A stretch of DNA of 64,000 nucleotides from Bacteroidia bacterium (GCA_030424545.1 JAUHWL010000006.1:144388-208387); one strand, 5' to 3'. Positions 1-9,890 are shown, counted from the stretch's first letter. Notes: generated by a model not told the origin, from the sequence alone. A program made the numbers and translations.

Positions 1-2982
1 ATCGCCATTAAGCACAATGTTTACTTCTTCTAATCTTACTTCTAATTTTCTTAGTAAGCTTAGGTGCTCATAGCTTGTGCCGGCAGTGTTTCTTGCCGCA
101 GCTTTTAAGTGCTCTACAAGTGTGTTGGTTTCTTTGTAGTATTCATCTACAGCAGAGTATTCGCGGCCAACGGCATCAATTTCTTTTTGAAATGCCAATT
201 GTTCTTCTTTTTTGTTGTTGGGCAGCGTGTTGTTGTTAAGGTGTTTTATTTTAAAATTTTGTGGACCTACAAGTGGGCTTATTTCACCATTTACGCTTTG
301 GTAAATAGAAACGGTATAATTTCCTTCGGGCGCAAAAAACGCATTGTCGGCATTGGTTTTGGGTGCATTTCTGGTGTTTAGTTCCATGTTGCTTCCGTAG
401 CGGCCATCCCAAGTAAAGCGTTGTAAACCGCTGCTGTAGCTCGTTGAGATTCTTCTAATTTCTTCGCCTAAAGCATTGCTGATAGAAAAAATGAGATAAT
501 TGCTTTCTTCGGCATCTTCAGCTCTAATTTCTTCTGCACTTGGGTATTCTATTGGCGATTGATCTTTCTCCTTGGCTTTTCGCTGTTGTTTTAAAGATTT
601 TGGGGTTTCTTTAATATAGTATGTAAAGGTTGCGCCAATGTCAGGGTTATCTGCAGTGTAGTATTGTGTGCCTTTGTAGTCTATGCCACCAACGCTACTT
701 CTGTTAAACAGCAAACCATCTTTAATAGGGAAGATGTATGCATCGCTTTCTAAATTTTCGTTGGTTAAGGAGCGCAATGGGCTATAATCATCTAAGATGT
801 AGAATCCTCTACCAAAAGTGCCCAATACCAAATCGTTTTCTCTGCGTTGGATGTCAAGATCTCTAACAGCAATGGTAGGTAGGCCACCAGCAAGTTGTTT
901 CCAGTTTTTGCCTCCATCTAGCGTAAAATACACGCCAAATTCTGTTCCTACAAAAAGTAAATCGGGGTTAACGTGATCTTCTGCTAACGCATAAATAGAA
1001 CCTCTTTCTGGCAAATTGCCAGCAATGTTGCTCCAAGAGCCGCCCTTGTTGCTGCTCTTTAAAACGTAGGGTTTAAAATCTCCGTTTTTGTGGTTGTTAA
1101 ACACCGCGTAAACTACGTTTTCGTCATGCAAACTTGGTTTTAAATCTTGTACATACGTTCTGTCTGGTATGCCTGTAAACGATTTGTAGGTTTTCCATTC
1201 GCCACCATCGTTGCTGCTTACGTGTATTAAGCCATCGTCTGTACCAGCATACAAAAGGCCCTTTGTTTTTGGCGATTCGTATAAGGAAACAATGTTCCCG
1301 TAAATGGTGGTGCTTTTGTGGTAAGCTATGGCATCCATGCTCCAAACTTTATCCATTACAGGCAAAGTGTTACGGTCTATTTTCTGGCTTAAATCATCGC
1401 TAATCACAGTCCAATTGTTTCCTCTATCTGTGCTTTTAAAAACCTTGTTTGCGGCAAAATAAAGAGTTTTGTTATCGTGCGGAGAAATCAGTAATGGGGC
1501 ATCCCAATTCCAAACATGTGGGTCTTCACCGGGTCCGGGTTGAGGTTGAATGGGCACGCGTTCTCCACTTTTTCTATCAAATCTTACTAACCAGCCATAT
1601 TGAGCTTGGGCGTAAACAATGTTTGGTTCTGTGGGGTCTATTTGGCTTTCAAATCCATCGCCACCGTTGGTTACAACCCAATCTTCGTTAACAATACCGC
1701 GCCTGTAAATAGTTTGGCTTGGGCCACCTAAACTATTATTGTCTTGGGTGCCGCCATAAACGTTGTAAAACGGTTCGGCATTATCTACCGCTACTCTATA
1801 AAACTGTATGGTTGGCAAATTTGCACTCCAGTTCCAGCTGTTCATATTGTCCCATGTTTGGTATAATCCACCATCACAACCCCAAATCATGTTGTCTGGG
1901 TTTTCGGGGTTTATCCACATACAGTGGTTATCTACGTGCTTGTATCTTTCGGGAATTCTTTCAAAAGATTTTCCGCCATCGTAACTTACCTGTCCGTACG
2001 TATCCATGCTAAAAATGGTGTTTAAATCATGTGGGCTAGCGTAAATTTCTACGTAATAATTTCCGCTTGTGCTATGGTTGCTTTGTTTGCTCCAATTTAA
2101 ACCTCTATTAGTGCTTTTGTAAAATCCACTTTCTTCTATCAATGCATAAACAACATCTGGGTTTACGGGAGAAATAGCTAAAGAGATTCTACCAACATCG
2201 CCTCCAGGAAGGCCGCTACTTAACTTTTCGAAGGTTTTACCGCCATCGGTGCTTTTATAAACAGCGCTTTCTGGGCCACCAGAAATGTAGGTCCACACGT
2301 GGCGTCTGCGTTGGTGCGCTGTAGCATAAATAACATCGGGGTTTCTTGGGTCTAGATGAACCTCGTTAATCCCAGTGTTTTCAGAAATTTCTAAAATATT
2401 ATTCCAGGTTTTGCCGCCATCTTCTGTTTTGTACAATCCGCGTTCTCCGCCTTTGCTCCAAAGAGGCCCGTATGCGGCAACATAAACAACATTGCTGTTG
2501 CGCGGGTCTATCTTAATCATACCAATATGCTCCGAAGTTTTTAGTCCCATATTGGTAAAACTTTGTCCGCCATCTACACTTTTGTAAACACCGTCTCCGT
2601 AGGCTACAGAACGTTGATTGTTGTTTTCGCCCGTACCTACCCATAAGGTGTTTTCGTTGTTTGGGTCTATAGTTATGCAACCAATAGAGTAGGAGCCGTA
2701 ATTATCGAAAATAGGCTGGTAAGTAGTACCGTTGTTTGTGGTTTTAAATACACCGCCACTGGCTATGGCTAAGTAATACTCGTTAAAATTGTTTGGGTTT
2801 ACGGCAATATCAGCTATTCTACCGCTGGTAGTGGCAGGCCCAATATTTCTAAATTTTAAGGCAGAAAGCGAAGTTTTTTCGAGCGAAGTTTTTTCAGGTT
2901 CGGCTTCTTTTTTCTTGTTTTTTTGACCGTACGTAGGCAAGCTTAACGCAGCGATACAAATGAGAGTAACAATTTTTTTCAT
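1..2982 (-). CDS. VPS10/sortilin-type BNR beta-propeller protein, partial (C-terminus beyond window)
   Basis: The reading frame is open from an ATG at 2982 to the first base of the window, giving 994 residues without a stop. A signal peptide (MKKIVTLICIAALSLPTYGQ) is followed by a Lys/Glu-rich linker. Many Asp-box/BNR motifs follow, such as STDGGKTF, KTEDGGKTWNN and TLDGGKNWKQL. The family (glycosyl hydrolase/VPS10-like propellers) forms secreted multi-bladed beta-propellers in Bacteroidota. Most members have no proven enzymatic activity. Near residue 880 the text RFTWDGRYG resembles a FlgD-Ig/CHU-type beta-sandwich, as seen after the propeller in this family. The start lies 5 bp after the stop of the upstream barrel gene, so it is the last seen gene of a four-gene minus-strand operon. 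Function is not established, and the C-terminus, where a sorting domain would sit, cannot be seen. Confidence 0.85.
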   Translation of the reverse strand, partial: MKKIVTLICIAALSLPTYGQKNKKKEAEPEKTSLEKTSLSALKFRNIGPATTSGRIADIAVNPNNFNEYYLAIASGGVFKTTNNGTTYQPIFDNYGSYSIGCITIDPNNENTLWVGTGENNNQRSVAYGDGVYKSVDGGQSFTNMGLKTSEHIGMIKIDPRNSNVVYVAAYGPLWSKGGERGLYKTEDGGKTWNNILEISENTGINEVHLDPRNPDVIYATAHQRRRHVWTYISGGPESAVYKSTDGGKTFEKLSSGLPGGDVGRISLAISPVNPDVVYALIEESGFYKSTNRGLNWSKQSNHSTSGNYYVEIYASPHDLNTIFSMDTYGQVSYDGGKSFERIPERYKHVDNHCMWINPENPDNMIWGCDGGLYQTWDNMNSWNWSANLPTIQFYRVAVDNAEPFYNVYGGTQDNNSLGGPSQTIYRRGIVNEDWVVTNGGDGFESQIDPTEPNIVYAQAQYGWLVRFDRKSGERVPIQPQPGPGEDPHVWNWDAPLLISPHDNKTLYFAANKVFKSTDRGNNWTVISDDLSQKIDRNTLPVMDKVWSMDAIAYHKSTTIYGNIVSLYESPKTKGLLYAGTDDGLIHVSSNDGGEWKTYKSFTGIPDRTYVQDLKPSLHDENVVYAVFNNHKNGDFKPYVLKSSNKGGSWSNIAGNLPERGSIYALAEDHVNPDLLFVGTEFGVYFTLDGGKNWKQLAGGLPTIAVRDLDIQRRENDLVLGTFGRGFYILDDYSPLRSLTNENLESDAYIFPIKDGLLFNRSSVGGIDYKGTQYYTADNPDIGATFTYYIKETPKSLKQQRKAKEKDQSPIEYPSAEEIRAEDAEESNYLIFSISNALGEEIRRISTSYSSGLQRFTWDGRYGSNMELNTRNAPKTNADNAFFAPEGNYTVSIYQSVNGEISPLVGPQNFKIKHLNNNTLPNNKKEEQLAFQKEIDAVGREYSAVDEYYKETNTLVEHLKAAARNTAGTSYEHLSLLRKLEVRLEEVNIVLNGD

Positions 2983-2987
2983 ATAAA

Positions 2988-3659
2988 TTATTTGTTAGTG
3001 TTTGCAAAAAGACCAAAAGCTAATTGGAAGCCAATAAAGAAATTTTTGCCGTTTGTTTCTGTTAAAGGTTTGTAAATGTTATTGATGCTGTAGGCCATTT
3101 TAAGGCTAAAATCTGCCCAGAGTAATTTATAGCCTGTTGTTATGCCGTATTCTATGGCCAGCATGTGATTGTTTTGCATTGCGTAAAGCTGGTCCTCATC
3201 ATTATAAATTTGACCTGTTACACTGTTTTTTGTTAAATAATGGGCAGAACGTGGTACATTATACAGGTAGCCAAGTTTTGCCGTTTGATAATACCTAGAA
3301 CTTTTTATGGGTGAAAGCTGATAGAGTGCAAAAATTCCAAACGAATTGTATTGGATGTTTAAGTTTCCTTCAACATCATTTTGTTTCATATTCTGGGCAA
3401 AGCTAGAAGTTTTGTATTCTACCAATACACCACTCTTTTGGCCTTTATAGCCCGCAATAGCACCAAATTGAAAAGCAGAATTGTAGCCTTTATTGGCTGG
3501 AGGTTGTAAGGAATCTGGATTGTAAATTTTAGTTATATAATCATATCCAACCATGGCAGAAGGCGCAATAAAAAAACCCTGCTGTTGGCTTAAAGCTTTA
3601 AAGCTGATAAGCAAACAAAATAAAATGAAGATGTATTGAGAAAAGTGCATTTGGCTCAA
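2988..3659 (-). CDS. Hypothetical outer-membrane beta-barrel-like protein
   Basis: 223 residues. An N-terminal signal peptide ends near ALSQ (about residue 25); MHFSQ at residue 4 is an equally good start. The mature part has alternating Tyr/Gly/aromatic strands (for example KSGVLVEYKTSSF, FFIGFQLAFGLFA) and ends near an aromatic strand, as expected for a small beta-barrel. No specific family is recognised. It lies 20 bp after the FadL-like gene and 5 bp before the BNR propeller gene on the same strand. The role may therefore be linked to envelope display or export of the propeller protein, which is inference only. Confidence 0.7.
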   Translation of the reverse strand: MSQMHFSQYIFILFCLLISFKALSQQQGFFIAPSAMVGYDYITKIYNPDSLQPPANKGYNSAFQFGAIAGYKGQKSGVLVEYKTSSFAQNMKQNDVEGNLNIQYNSFGIFALYQLSPIKSSRYYQTAKLGYLYNVPRSAHYLTKNSVTGQIYNDEDQLYAMQNNHMLAIEYGITTGYKLLWADFSLKMAYSINNIYKPLTETNGKNFFIGFQLAFGLFANTNK

Positions 3660-3679
3660 ATATATAAAACAACCTTGTT

Positions 3680-5107
3680 CTATAATTTAAAACTTGCGCT
3701 TATAATAAGGGGCTTTCTTTGTATGGTTTGGTAGGCAGGTTCTACCATTTCTGGTGAGTAAGGATAGTAATTATAGGCTTGAGTTTGAACAGAATATGCC
3801 AAATCAATATTAAATTTATTTGTTCTATACCCCATGCCTAACGCAATGGTTGTTTGTGTGCCATCTTGTTCAGAAAAATTGTACGGGTTGCTAAACCAGC
3901 TGTATCCTCCTCTTATAAAGATATTTCGTAAACGAATCTCGGCTCCAAATTTTATACTGTGTTGGTTTAGTAAAAATTCTTTTATATCTGAATTTAAATA
4001 GCTTAGATCATTATTTCCTGTTCTTGACCATTTGGTGGGTATAAAGGTGTAATCTAAACTTACCAAGCCGCTTTTATTAAACACATAGGCTAAACCCAAG
4101 TTTGTTTGTGGGGCTGTTTGTATTCCGTATATAAAATCTTCATCAGGTTCGTAAAGTGCTTTTACATCTTCTAGAGAAATAAAGTCTGAAACAACGGATG
4201 TACTGTAGGTTTGAGTTATGCTAAACCAGCTTGGTGAGAAAACGCTTGCCCCTATTCTAAAGTTGGGAGTGGGTCTATAAATAGCTCCGGCTTTTATGTT
4301 TATTCCAACACCTTGATTGGTAAAATCTTCAAACCACTTTAAGCCATTTATTACACCACCTTCATAACCAGTTTCAGCAAAATAGTAAGAGCTTTTGTAA
4401 GAATAGATTGGAATATTTAGCGAAGCGCCCAAATAAATTTTATCGTTTTTATGCGCACCTAGGCTTATGCTAATTTCATCAAACCGTCCTTTTATTTCTT
4501 CGCGCCAAAGTTGTGTTGTAGTGTTAAATTTTGCTTGTGAACTATAAGAATTATCAGGTTCGTCATCCATTAAAAAAGTCTCAAAAGCAAGTAATTCATA
4601 CACCAAGCCATTTTCTAATAGTTGTGTGGGCGGAGTGCCATTTGCATTGTAAATCCAATTTTCTAATACGGTAGAATTTGGGTTTATGCCGTAAGCTTCT
4701 TGTACTTGGTTTAATTGATGATTTTTATTAAATGATATTCCAAAACTGAAGACAAATTCATTTTCTTCTGAAACATTTGTTTTTACATAACCAATGTTAT
4801 TGAAAAGAAAAGTATTGCTTTTTTCTAAAATGGTTTCATCATAATAAACAGAGTTTACCGTGTTGGTTCCCAAACCTAAGCTTAACCCAAACTCATCGTG
4901 CCTAAAAACAGCAATTGCGGCAGGGTTTAGATGTACACTGCTAAAGTCATTACCTAAGGCGGTAAACGCACCGGCTGTTCCCATAAAACGGGCGGTACCC
5001 ATTTGTATAGGAGCGTTCATATTTACAATGTCGTTTATATTCTGACAAACTGCAGATGTAGAAAAAATGCCAAGTAAAAAGAATAAATAATTGATTTTTA
5101 CCTTCAT
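3680..5107 (-). CDS. OmpP1/FadL/TodX-family outer-membrane protein
   Basis: 475 residues with a cleavable signal peptide (to about SAVCQ, residue 22). The N-terminal mature region reads MGTARFMGTAGAFTALGNDF followed by SSVHLNPAAIAVF. This is the conserved plug-proximal signature of the OmpP1/FadL family (A-x-x-A-x-G-N-D-x-S, then NPA). The rest is Tyr/Phe-rich strand repeats ending in a beta-barrel-type terminus (PLIISASFKL). Family members are 14-strand barrels for uptake of hydrophobic compounds, but Bacteroidota paralogues are often uncharacterised. Only 3 bp separate it from the lipoprotein gene upstream, so they are surely cotranscribed. Confidence 0.85.
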   Translation of the reverse strand: MKVKINYLFFLLGIFSTSAVCQNINDIVNMNAPIQMGTARFMGTAGAFTALGNDFSSVHLNPAAIAVFRHDEFGLSLGLGTNTVNSVYYDETILEKSNTFLFNNIGYVKTNVSEENEFVFSFGISFNKNHQLNQVQEAYGINPNSTVLENWIYNANGTPPTQLLENGLVYELLAFETFLMDDEPDNSYSSQAKFNTTTQLWREEIKGRFDEISISLGAHKNDKIYLGASLNIPIYSYKSSYYFAETGYEGGVINGLKWFEDFTNQGVGINIKAGAIYRPTPNFRIGASVFSPSWFSITQTYSTSVVSDFISLEDVKALYEPDEDFIYGIQTAPQTNLGLAYVFNKSGLVSLDYTFIPTKWSRTGNNDLSYLNSDIKEFLLNQHSIKFGAEIRLRNIFIRGGYSWFSNPYNFSEQDGTQTTIALGMGYRTNKFNIDLAYSVQTQAYNYYPYSPEMVEPAYQTIQRKPLIISASFKL

Positions 5108-5110
5108 TAA

Positions 5111-6172
5111 TTATCTTCTAGAACGTCTAATTGGTGTTCCGCCAGAAGTAGTAGATCTGGTTGCACCACCTGATGGCCTGATTCCTGGTTGGGCTGATCT
5201 GGTTCTGCTTTGACTTCCGCCTTGGTTTATAAACCCACCAGTGTTGGTTCTACTCGTTGTGTTTATGGTGGCATTTTTTTCGGATGTAGATCTAAAAATC
5301 TTTGAAGCCTGGTTTTGCCAATTATTATTGCTTGCTTTTGGAGTAATACTCATGTTTTCATTTTGAGAACCAGTTTGCGTAAAAGTTCTTTTGGTTTTAT
5401 TATATAAGTTGGCGTTGCCTTGTTGGTTTCTTTGGCTTTGTGTTTGTACAATAGTGTTAGAAAATGAATTGTTTTGTGCGGCTCTTAGTTTAGAACCATT
5501 GCTTTTGTTTTTTATACTAGTAGTAGAAAGCTCACTTTTTTTAGACGTTTTTAATACTCGGGGCGTAGTATTTCCTTGGGTTCCGCCAAAAGATGTTCTG
5601 CTTGCTCGAGGACCTTTTTTTCCTCTTATTATTACATCCGCAGGCTTGTTATTATCCCAATAATTACCGTTTCCCGTTCCATAGCCATAATCATAAGGAT
5701 ATCCGTAACCATAACCAGGGCAATATCCGTATCCAAAACCGTTATACCCGTAATAAGGATAATAAGGATTCCACCCCATACCATATCCGTAACCAAAACT
5801 CGGCTCATAAAATGGATCATAACCAAAACCTAATGCAGAATTCCCCCATTGATATCCCAAAGACATGCTTACTCCTGAACTCCACCCCCAAGGGCTACTA
5901 GACCCATAATATCCAATGTCTCCATAAAAATTTCCGGAGGTAGATTGTTCTTGATAAGGGCTTGTATAGTTTCCAGGTTCGTAATAATCGCCTTCCTCAG
6001 TTGGTGTTAAATATTCATCAGTCGTTGTAGTTGCACTGTATTCAACACCTCCATAGGTTTCGTCATAATAAATGCCATCTTCGTAGTAGTTAGATGCTAA
6101 ATTGTTTTCTGTACCACATTGCCAAAATAGCAATGCAAAAAAGATGATAAAAATGGATTGAAACCTGAACAT
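5111..6172 (-). CDS. Putative Gly/Tyr-rich lipoprotein
   Basis: 353 residues. The N-terminus MFRFQSIFIIFFALLFWQC is a short hydrophobic signal ending in Cys19, compatible with a (non-classical) lipobox. Residues about 30-75 are acidic and Tyr/Thr-rich. Residues about 80-170 are a low-complexity run of Gly, Tyr, Pro and Asn (repeats of the type YGYGYP, GFGYG). The C-terminal half is Ser/Thr/Asn/Arg-rich and ends in RRSRR. It looks intrinsically disordered and surface exposed. It is the first gene of the minus-strand operon that includes the FadL-like barrel (3-bp gap). No family is assigned. Several long frames overlap it on the other strand and are composition artefacts. Confidence 0.75.
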   Translation of the reverse strand: MFRFQSIFIIFFALLFWQCGTENNLASNYYEDGIYYDETYGGVEYSATTTTDEYLTPTEEGDYYEPGNYTSPYQEQSTSGNFYGDIGYYGSSSPWGWSSGVSMSLGYQWGNSALGFGYDPFYEPSFGYGYGMGWNPYYPYYGYNGFGYGYCPGYGYGYPYDYGYGTGNGNYWDNNKPADVIIRGKKGPRASRTSFGGTQGNTTPRVLKTSKKSELSTTSIKNKSNGSKLRAAQNNSFSNTIVQTQSQRNQQGNANLYNKTKRTFTQTGSQNENMSITPKASNNNWQNQASKIFRSTSEKNATINTTSRTNTGGFINQGGSQSRTRSAQPGIRPSGGATRSTTSGGTPIRRSRR

Positions 6173-6249
6173 AATTTACGGACTTTAATGAGGCTTTTAC
6201 TTAGTTTTGCTGCTTTTTGAAAAGTACAAATTTCATACCATAAAATGTA

Positions 6250-7725
6250 ATGGCCAAAAATTTAACAAGCAGAGACACAGATTATTCAAGATGGTACAAC
6301 GAGTTGGTTGTAAAAGCAGACTTAGCGCAAAATTCTGGCGTACGTGGATGTATGGTAATAAAGCCCTACGGCTATGGAATTTGGGAACGCGTGCAAGCCG
6401 AATTAGACCAACGCTTTAAAGCTACCGGACACGAAAACGCATACTTTCCACTTTTTATTCCGAAATCTTATTTCAGCAAAGAGGCGAGCCATGTAGAAGG
6501 TTTTGCCAAAGAATGTGCGGTTGTTACACATTACCGACTTAAAAATGCCGAAGATGGCAGTGGCGTTGTTGTAGATGAAGATGCTAAATTGGAAGAAGAG
6601 TTAATCGTTCGTCCAACTTCTGAAACCATTATTTGGGATACCTACCGCGATTGGATTCAGAGTTACCGCGATTTGCCCATCTTGGTAAATCAGTGGGCCA
6701 ATGTGGTACGTTGGGAAATGCGCACACGTTTGTTTTTGCGTACAGCCGAATTTTTATGGCAAGAAGGGCACACTGCCCACGCTACAAAAACAGAAGCCAT
6801 TGCCGAAGCCGAGCAAATGCTAGATGTGTATGCAGATGTGGTAGAAAACATTATGGCTATTCCGGTTTTAAAAGGAACAAAATCGCCAAACGAGCGCTTT
6901 GCTGGTGCGTTAGAAACCTATTGCATTGAAGCCTTGATGCAAGATGGAAAAGCACTGCAAGCTGGAACATCGCACTTTTTGGGGCAGAATTTTGCCAAGG
7001 CATTTGATGTAAAATTCCAAACCAAAGAAGGAACAGTAGAGCACGTTTGGGCAACCAGCTGGGGCGTTTCTACCCGTTTAATGGGTGCGCTCATCATGAC
7101 GCATTCTGACGATAACGGTCTTGTTATTCCTCCAAAATTGGCGCCCATACAAGTTGTAATTGTACCTATTTATAGAGGCGAAGAGCAACTGGAAGAAATT
7201 TCGGTTGTGGCAAGAAAATTAAAAGCCGAGATGGAAGCCAAAGGTCTCCGAGTGAAATTTGACAACCGCGACACGCACAAGCCAGGTTGGAAATTTAACG
7301 AGTACGAATTAAAAGGCGTGCCTGTTCGTTTGGCCATCGGGCCCAAAGATTTAGAAAAAGGAACTGTTGAGGTGGCCCGCAGAGATACTTTGGAAAAAGA
7401 ATATTTACAGCAAGAAGGCATCGCTACAAAAATTGAAAACTTGTTGGAGCAAATTCAGCTAAACATGTTTCAGAAAGCGGTTGATTTTAGAGAAGAAAAC
7501 AGCCACAAAGCTGATACTTGGGACGAATTTAAAGCCCTTATTAAGAAAAAAGGGGGCTTTGTTTATGCCCATTGGGATGGCACGCCAGAAACCGAAGAGA
7601 AGATTAAAGAGCTTACCAAAGCCACCATTCGTTGCATACCACTTGACCAGAAATACGAAGATGGTAAGTGTATTTTAACCGGCAACCCTTCAAAAGGACG
7701 CGTGGTTTTTGCAGTAGCTTATTAG
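6250..7725 (+). CDS. proS: Prolyl-tRNA synthetase (archaeal/eukaryotic-like short form)
   Basis: 491 residues. It charges tRNA-Pro with proline in the cytoplasm. Class II aminoacyl-tRNA synthetase features are visible: RPTSET near residue 121, the motif 2 region RWEMR...[19 protein letters not shown], and motif 3 [16 protein letters not shown]. An anticodon-binding domain begins at IQVVIVPIY, followed by the extra C-terminal domain. The roughly 490-residue length, the C-terminal extension and the lack of the YbaK-type editing insertion identify the ProS type usual in Bacteroidota. It is transcribed divergently from the lipoprotein operon and ends just before a strong terminator, so it is probably monocistronic. 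Confidence 0.97.
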   Translation: MAKNLTSRDTDYSRWYNELVVKADLAQNSGVRGCMVIKPYGYGIWERVQAELDQRFKATGHENAYFPLFIPKSYFSKEASHVEGFAKECAVVTHYRLKNAEDGSGVVVDEDAKLEEELIVRPTSETIIWDTYRDWIQSYRDLPILVNQWANVVRWEMRTRLFLRTAEFLWQEGHTAHATKTEAIAEAEQMLDVYADVVENIMAIPVLKGTKSPNERFAGALETYCIEALMQDGKALQAGTSHFLGQNFAKAFDVKFQTKEGTVEHVWATSWGVSTRLMGALIMTHSDDNGLVIPPKLAPIQVVIVPIYRGEEQLEEISVVARKLKAEMEAKGLRVKFDNRDTHKPGWKFNEYELKGVPVRLAIGPKDLEKGTVEVARRDTLEKEYLQQEGIATKIENLLEQIQLNMFQKAVDFREENSHKADTWDEFKALIKKKGGFVYAHWDGTPETEEKIKELTKATIRCIPLDQKYEDGKCILTGNPSKGRVVFAVAY

Positions 7726-7745
7726 AGTCATAAAAACATAAAAAG

Positions 7746-7781
7746 AAAACCCCGTTTTGCGCTTTGCAGAACGGGGTTTTT
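7746..7781 (+). terminator. Rho-independent terminator after proS
   Basis: An 11-bp perfect stem (AAAACCCCGTT / AACGGGGTTTT) with further pairing toward the loop is followed by T residues, 20 bp after the proS stop. The A-rich 5' side means it could also stop transcription from the opposite strand (the gene at 7844-8545). Confidence 0.85.
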
Positions 7782-7843
7782 GTTTAAAATAAGTTTCGCT
7801 GATTATTGTACTATTCGGATTGTAGAAAAGTAGCGTTTTTAAA

Positions 7844-8545
7844 CTACAACCAGTCAAAACTCAGCCCTACAAAACCAAGTACCGGAAATGAATTAAAATT
7901 TTTGCTGGCATTGTACGTATAGTTTATGGGCAGATAAAGTTTTACAGAATTGTCGTGCTTTTTGGTGAAAAAATACTGCACACCAATATTTGCTTGCAAA
8001 CTGGCCATAAAATAATTGTCGGCCGCAATGGTTTCTTTAAATGTTCCTTCGCCAGATTGCGTGCTTTGTAAAGTTTGCATCTGCCAAACACCGTAATATC
8101 CTGCTAATTGAACCGCAAAAAATGGCGCCAATTTGTTTCTTTTCCTTTTGCTCAAATTCAACGACTTTTCAAAACCAACATTTAGCCCAACGTACAATTG
8201 ATCTGTTCTTACATAATAAGCTGGGTACAGATATTCAAAATTTTTGGGTAGCGATGGTGCTTGAAAAGTGGTAGGAGAATACAAAATGGAGACACCAAAA
8301 GTGAAGAATTGTTCTTTACTTTTCATATCAACTCCCCGCATACGATTGAATTGAAAAATGTACGAGGAAGACTGTTCTACTAATTTATCCATCGGTTCTG
8401 ATCCGCTGATATACACGCCTTCCCAATAAATAATGCTAGTGAAATTCAATAATTCAACTGAAACGGAATAGCCCGAGTTGTTTTGTGCATGAATCTTTAA
8501 TAAAGCAAAAACGCAAAAAGCTGATAAAAATATCTTTGTTTTCAT
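7844..8545 (-). CDS. Hypothetical exported beta-strand-rich protein
   Basis: The preferred start at 8545 gives 233 residues beginning MKTKIFLSAFCVFALLKIHAQ, a clear signal peptide with cleavage after HAQ. A start five codons upstream (MICHY) would spoil the signal. The mature protein has strand-like segments rich in Tyr/Phe (LYPAYYVRTDQLYVGLNVGF, LYLPINYTY) and ends GLSFDWL. This suggests a small outer-membrane barrel. No family is recognised. It is a single minus-strand gene convergent with proS. Confidence 0.65.
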   Translation of the reverse strand: MKTKIFLSAFCVFALLKIHAQNNSGYSVSVELLNFTSIIYWEGVYISGSEPMDKLVEQSSSYIFQFNRMRGVDMKSKEQFFTFGVSILYSPTTFQAPSLPKNFEYLYPAYYVRTDQLYVGLNVGFEKSLNLSKRKRNKLAPFFAVQLAGYYGVWQMQTLQSTQSGEGTFKETIAADNYFMASLQANIGVQYFFTKKHDNSVKLYLPINYTYNASKNFNSFPVLGFVGLSFDWL

Positions 8546-8699
8546 ATAATGGCAAATCAAAAAAAAAAATGAGCTTTTATCTATAATATTTATTCAAAGA
8601 ACAACCTTTTAGCAAACATTTAGGTTCTGTTATTGCTTTTTTATAAGCGAACTATTGTTTGTTGTGAAACCGTAAATTAAAGCCCTTTAAAATAGCATT

Positions 8700-9395
8700 A
8701 TGAAAGAAAACACTTGCAATCAAAAAATTCTTAAGATACTGGCAGAAAAATCAAGTACCAAACAGCTTGTTTTTAGAGAAACAAAAAAGCTGTACAAGCT
8801 TTTTGAAGAAACAGGTTCAAAAATTGCGGAAGAGTTAAACAGCAATATTTGCAATATTGACAATTCCGTTGTGGTAGAATGTAAAGATATAAGTGCTTTT
8901 GAAGGTCAGCTTCATTTTTCTGGTGACGTTATAGTTTTAAACATGCATAGCAACGTTTTCACATTTGATGATGACCATTATATCTGGAAATCTTCTTATG
9001 TAAAAGAAGATCCGATGCGCGCTTATTTTGGAATAATTAGAATCTATAATTTTTTAGCAGATTCTTTTAGGCAAAATAGAACAGCAGATTACGGCCAACT
9101 TATGGGTAGAATTTTTATAAATAAAGACAAACACTTTTTTATGGAAGGTGCAAAGCAGTTTGCTTTTAAATATAACAACGTGGCTCAAGATGTTTTTGAT
9201 GAAGAGAAAATGCGCGAGATTATTGAGCAAAGTATGGTGCTTGCTTTAGACTTTGACCTTACAGTACCCGATTTTAATGAGCAAAGTGAAATAACTGTGG
9301 GTCAACTACAGCAAATTGGAAGCCTACAAAGTTTAAGTACAAGAAAAAAACTAGGGTTTAAATTCATAGCTGAGAACGATGAAATGGCGGTTTAG
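8700..9395 (+). CDS. Conserved-looking hypothetical cytosolic protein
   Basis: 231 residues with no signal peptide or membrane segment, so probably cytosolic. A helical N-terminus (KKLYKLFEETGSKIAEELN) is followed by an alpha/beta body containing FTFDDDHYIWKSSYVKEDP and YFGIIRIYNFLADSFRQNR. I do not recognise the family. It is monocistronic, with a spacer of about 140 bp before the tRNA-Glu promoter. Codon use and composition match neighbouring genes. Confidence 0.65.
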   Translation: MKENTCNQKILKILAEKSSTKQLVFRETKKLYKLFEETGSKIAEELNSNICNIDNSVVVECKDISAFEGQLHFSGDVIVLNMHSNVFTFDDDHYIWKSSYVKEDPMRAYFGIIRIYNFLADSFRQNRTADYGQLMGRIFINKDKHFFMEGAKQFAFKYNNVAQDVFDEEKMREIIEQSMVLALDFDLTVPDFNEQSEITVGQLQQIGSLQSLSTRKKLGFKFIAENDEMAV

Positions 9396-9467
9396 CCAAA
9401 ATTTAGAATGTAAAAGTGGCCAAATAATGGATGCGAAAAAAATTATTTGCCAACAGTATAATTTTAT

Positions 9468-9497
9468 TTGCAGAATTGAAAATTGATTTTACATTTG
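9468..9497 (+). promoter_or_regulatory. Bacteroidota-type promoter for tRNA-Glu/rpsT
   Basis: A -33 TTG at 9468-9470, a 19-bp spacer and a -7 box TACATTTG at 9490-9497 match the TTG/TAnnTTTG consensus of the Bacteroidota primary sigma factor. It sits about 38 bp upstream of the tRNA gene and probably drives both the tRNA and rpsT. Confidence 0.7.
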
Positions 9498-9534
9498 CAT
9501 CCCCTTAAATAAAGGGAAGTACAGTTAACATTTT

Positions 9535-9606
9535 GGCCCGTTCGTCTATCGGTTAGGACTTCAGGTTTTCATCCTGGCAAGAGGGGTTCGATTCCCCTAC
9601 GGGCTA
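9535..9606 (+). tRNA. tRNA-Glu (anticodon TTC)
   Basis: A 72-nt cloverleaf. The acceptor stem GGCCCGT pairs with ACGGGCT (first pair G-U), and the discriminator base is A9606. The anticodon stem TCAGG/CCTGG encloses the loop TTTTCAT, giving anticodon TTC. The T-arm contains GGTTCGATTCC. The 3' CCA is not encoded. It lies 32 bp upstream of rpsT on the same strand, with no obvious terminator between them. Confidence 0.96.
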
Positions 9607-9638
9607 CTATATTTTATTAAGGTTTTAGCAAAAAGAAA

Positions 9639-9890
9639 ATGGCAAACCATAAGTCAGCATTAAAGAGAGTACGTCAAGACGCTAAAAAGCGCTTGCACAA
9701 CCGTTATTATCACAAAACTACGCGTAACGCTGTTGCAGTATTGCGCGAAGCTACAGATAAGAAGGAAGCTTCTGAACAACTTAGCAAAGTATATAGCATG
9801 CTAGATAAGTTGGTGAAGAAAAATATTATTCACAAGAATAAAGCAGCTAACCTAAAATCTAGCCTTACAAAGCACGTAAACGCGCTTTAA
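9639..9890 (+). CDS. rpsT: 30S ribosomal protein S20
   Basis: 83 residues beginning MANHKSALKRVRQDAKKRLH, the characteristic S20 N-terminus. A Lys/Arg-rich helical hairpin follows and ends in NLKSSLTKHVNAL. S20 binds 16S rRNA early in assembly of the small subunit. The length is standard. It is probably cotranscribed with the upstream tRNA-Glu and is followed by a strong terminator 20 bp after the stop. Confidence 0.97.
   Translation: MANHKSALKRVRQDAKKRLHNRYYHKTTRNAVAVLREATDKKEASEQLSKVYSMLDKLVKKNIIHKNKAANLKSSLTKHVNAL

Noticed and set aside
5391..5901. Plus-strand frames across the Gly/Tyr-rich lipoprotein gene
   Set aside because: They are compositional shadows of a low-complexity coding region and have no signal, family or start context.
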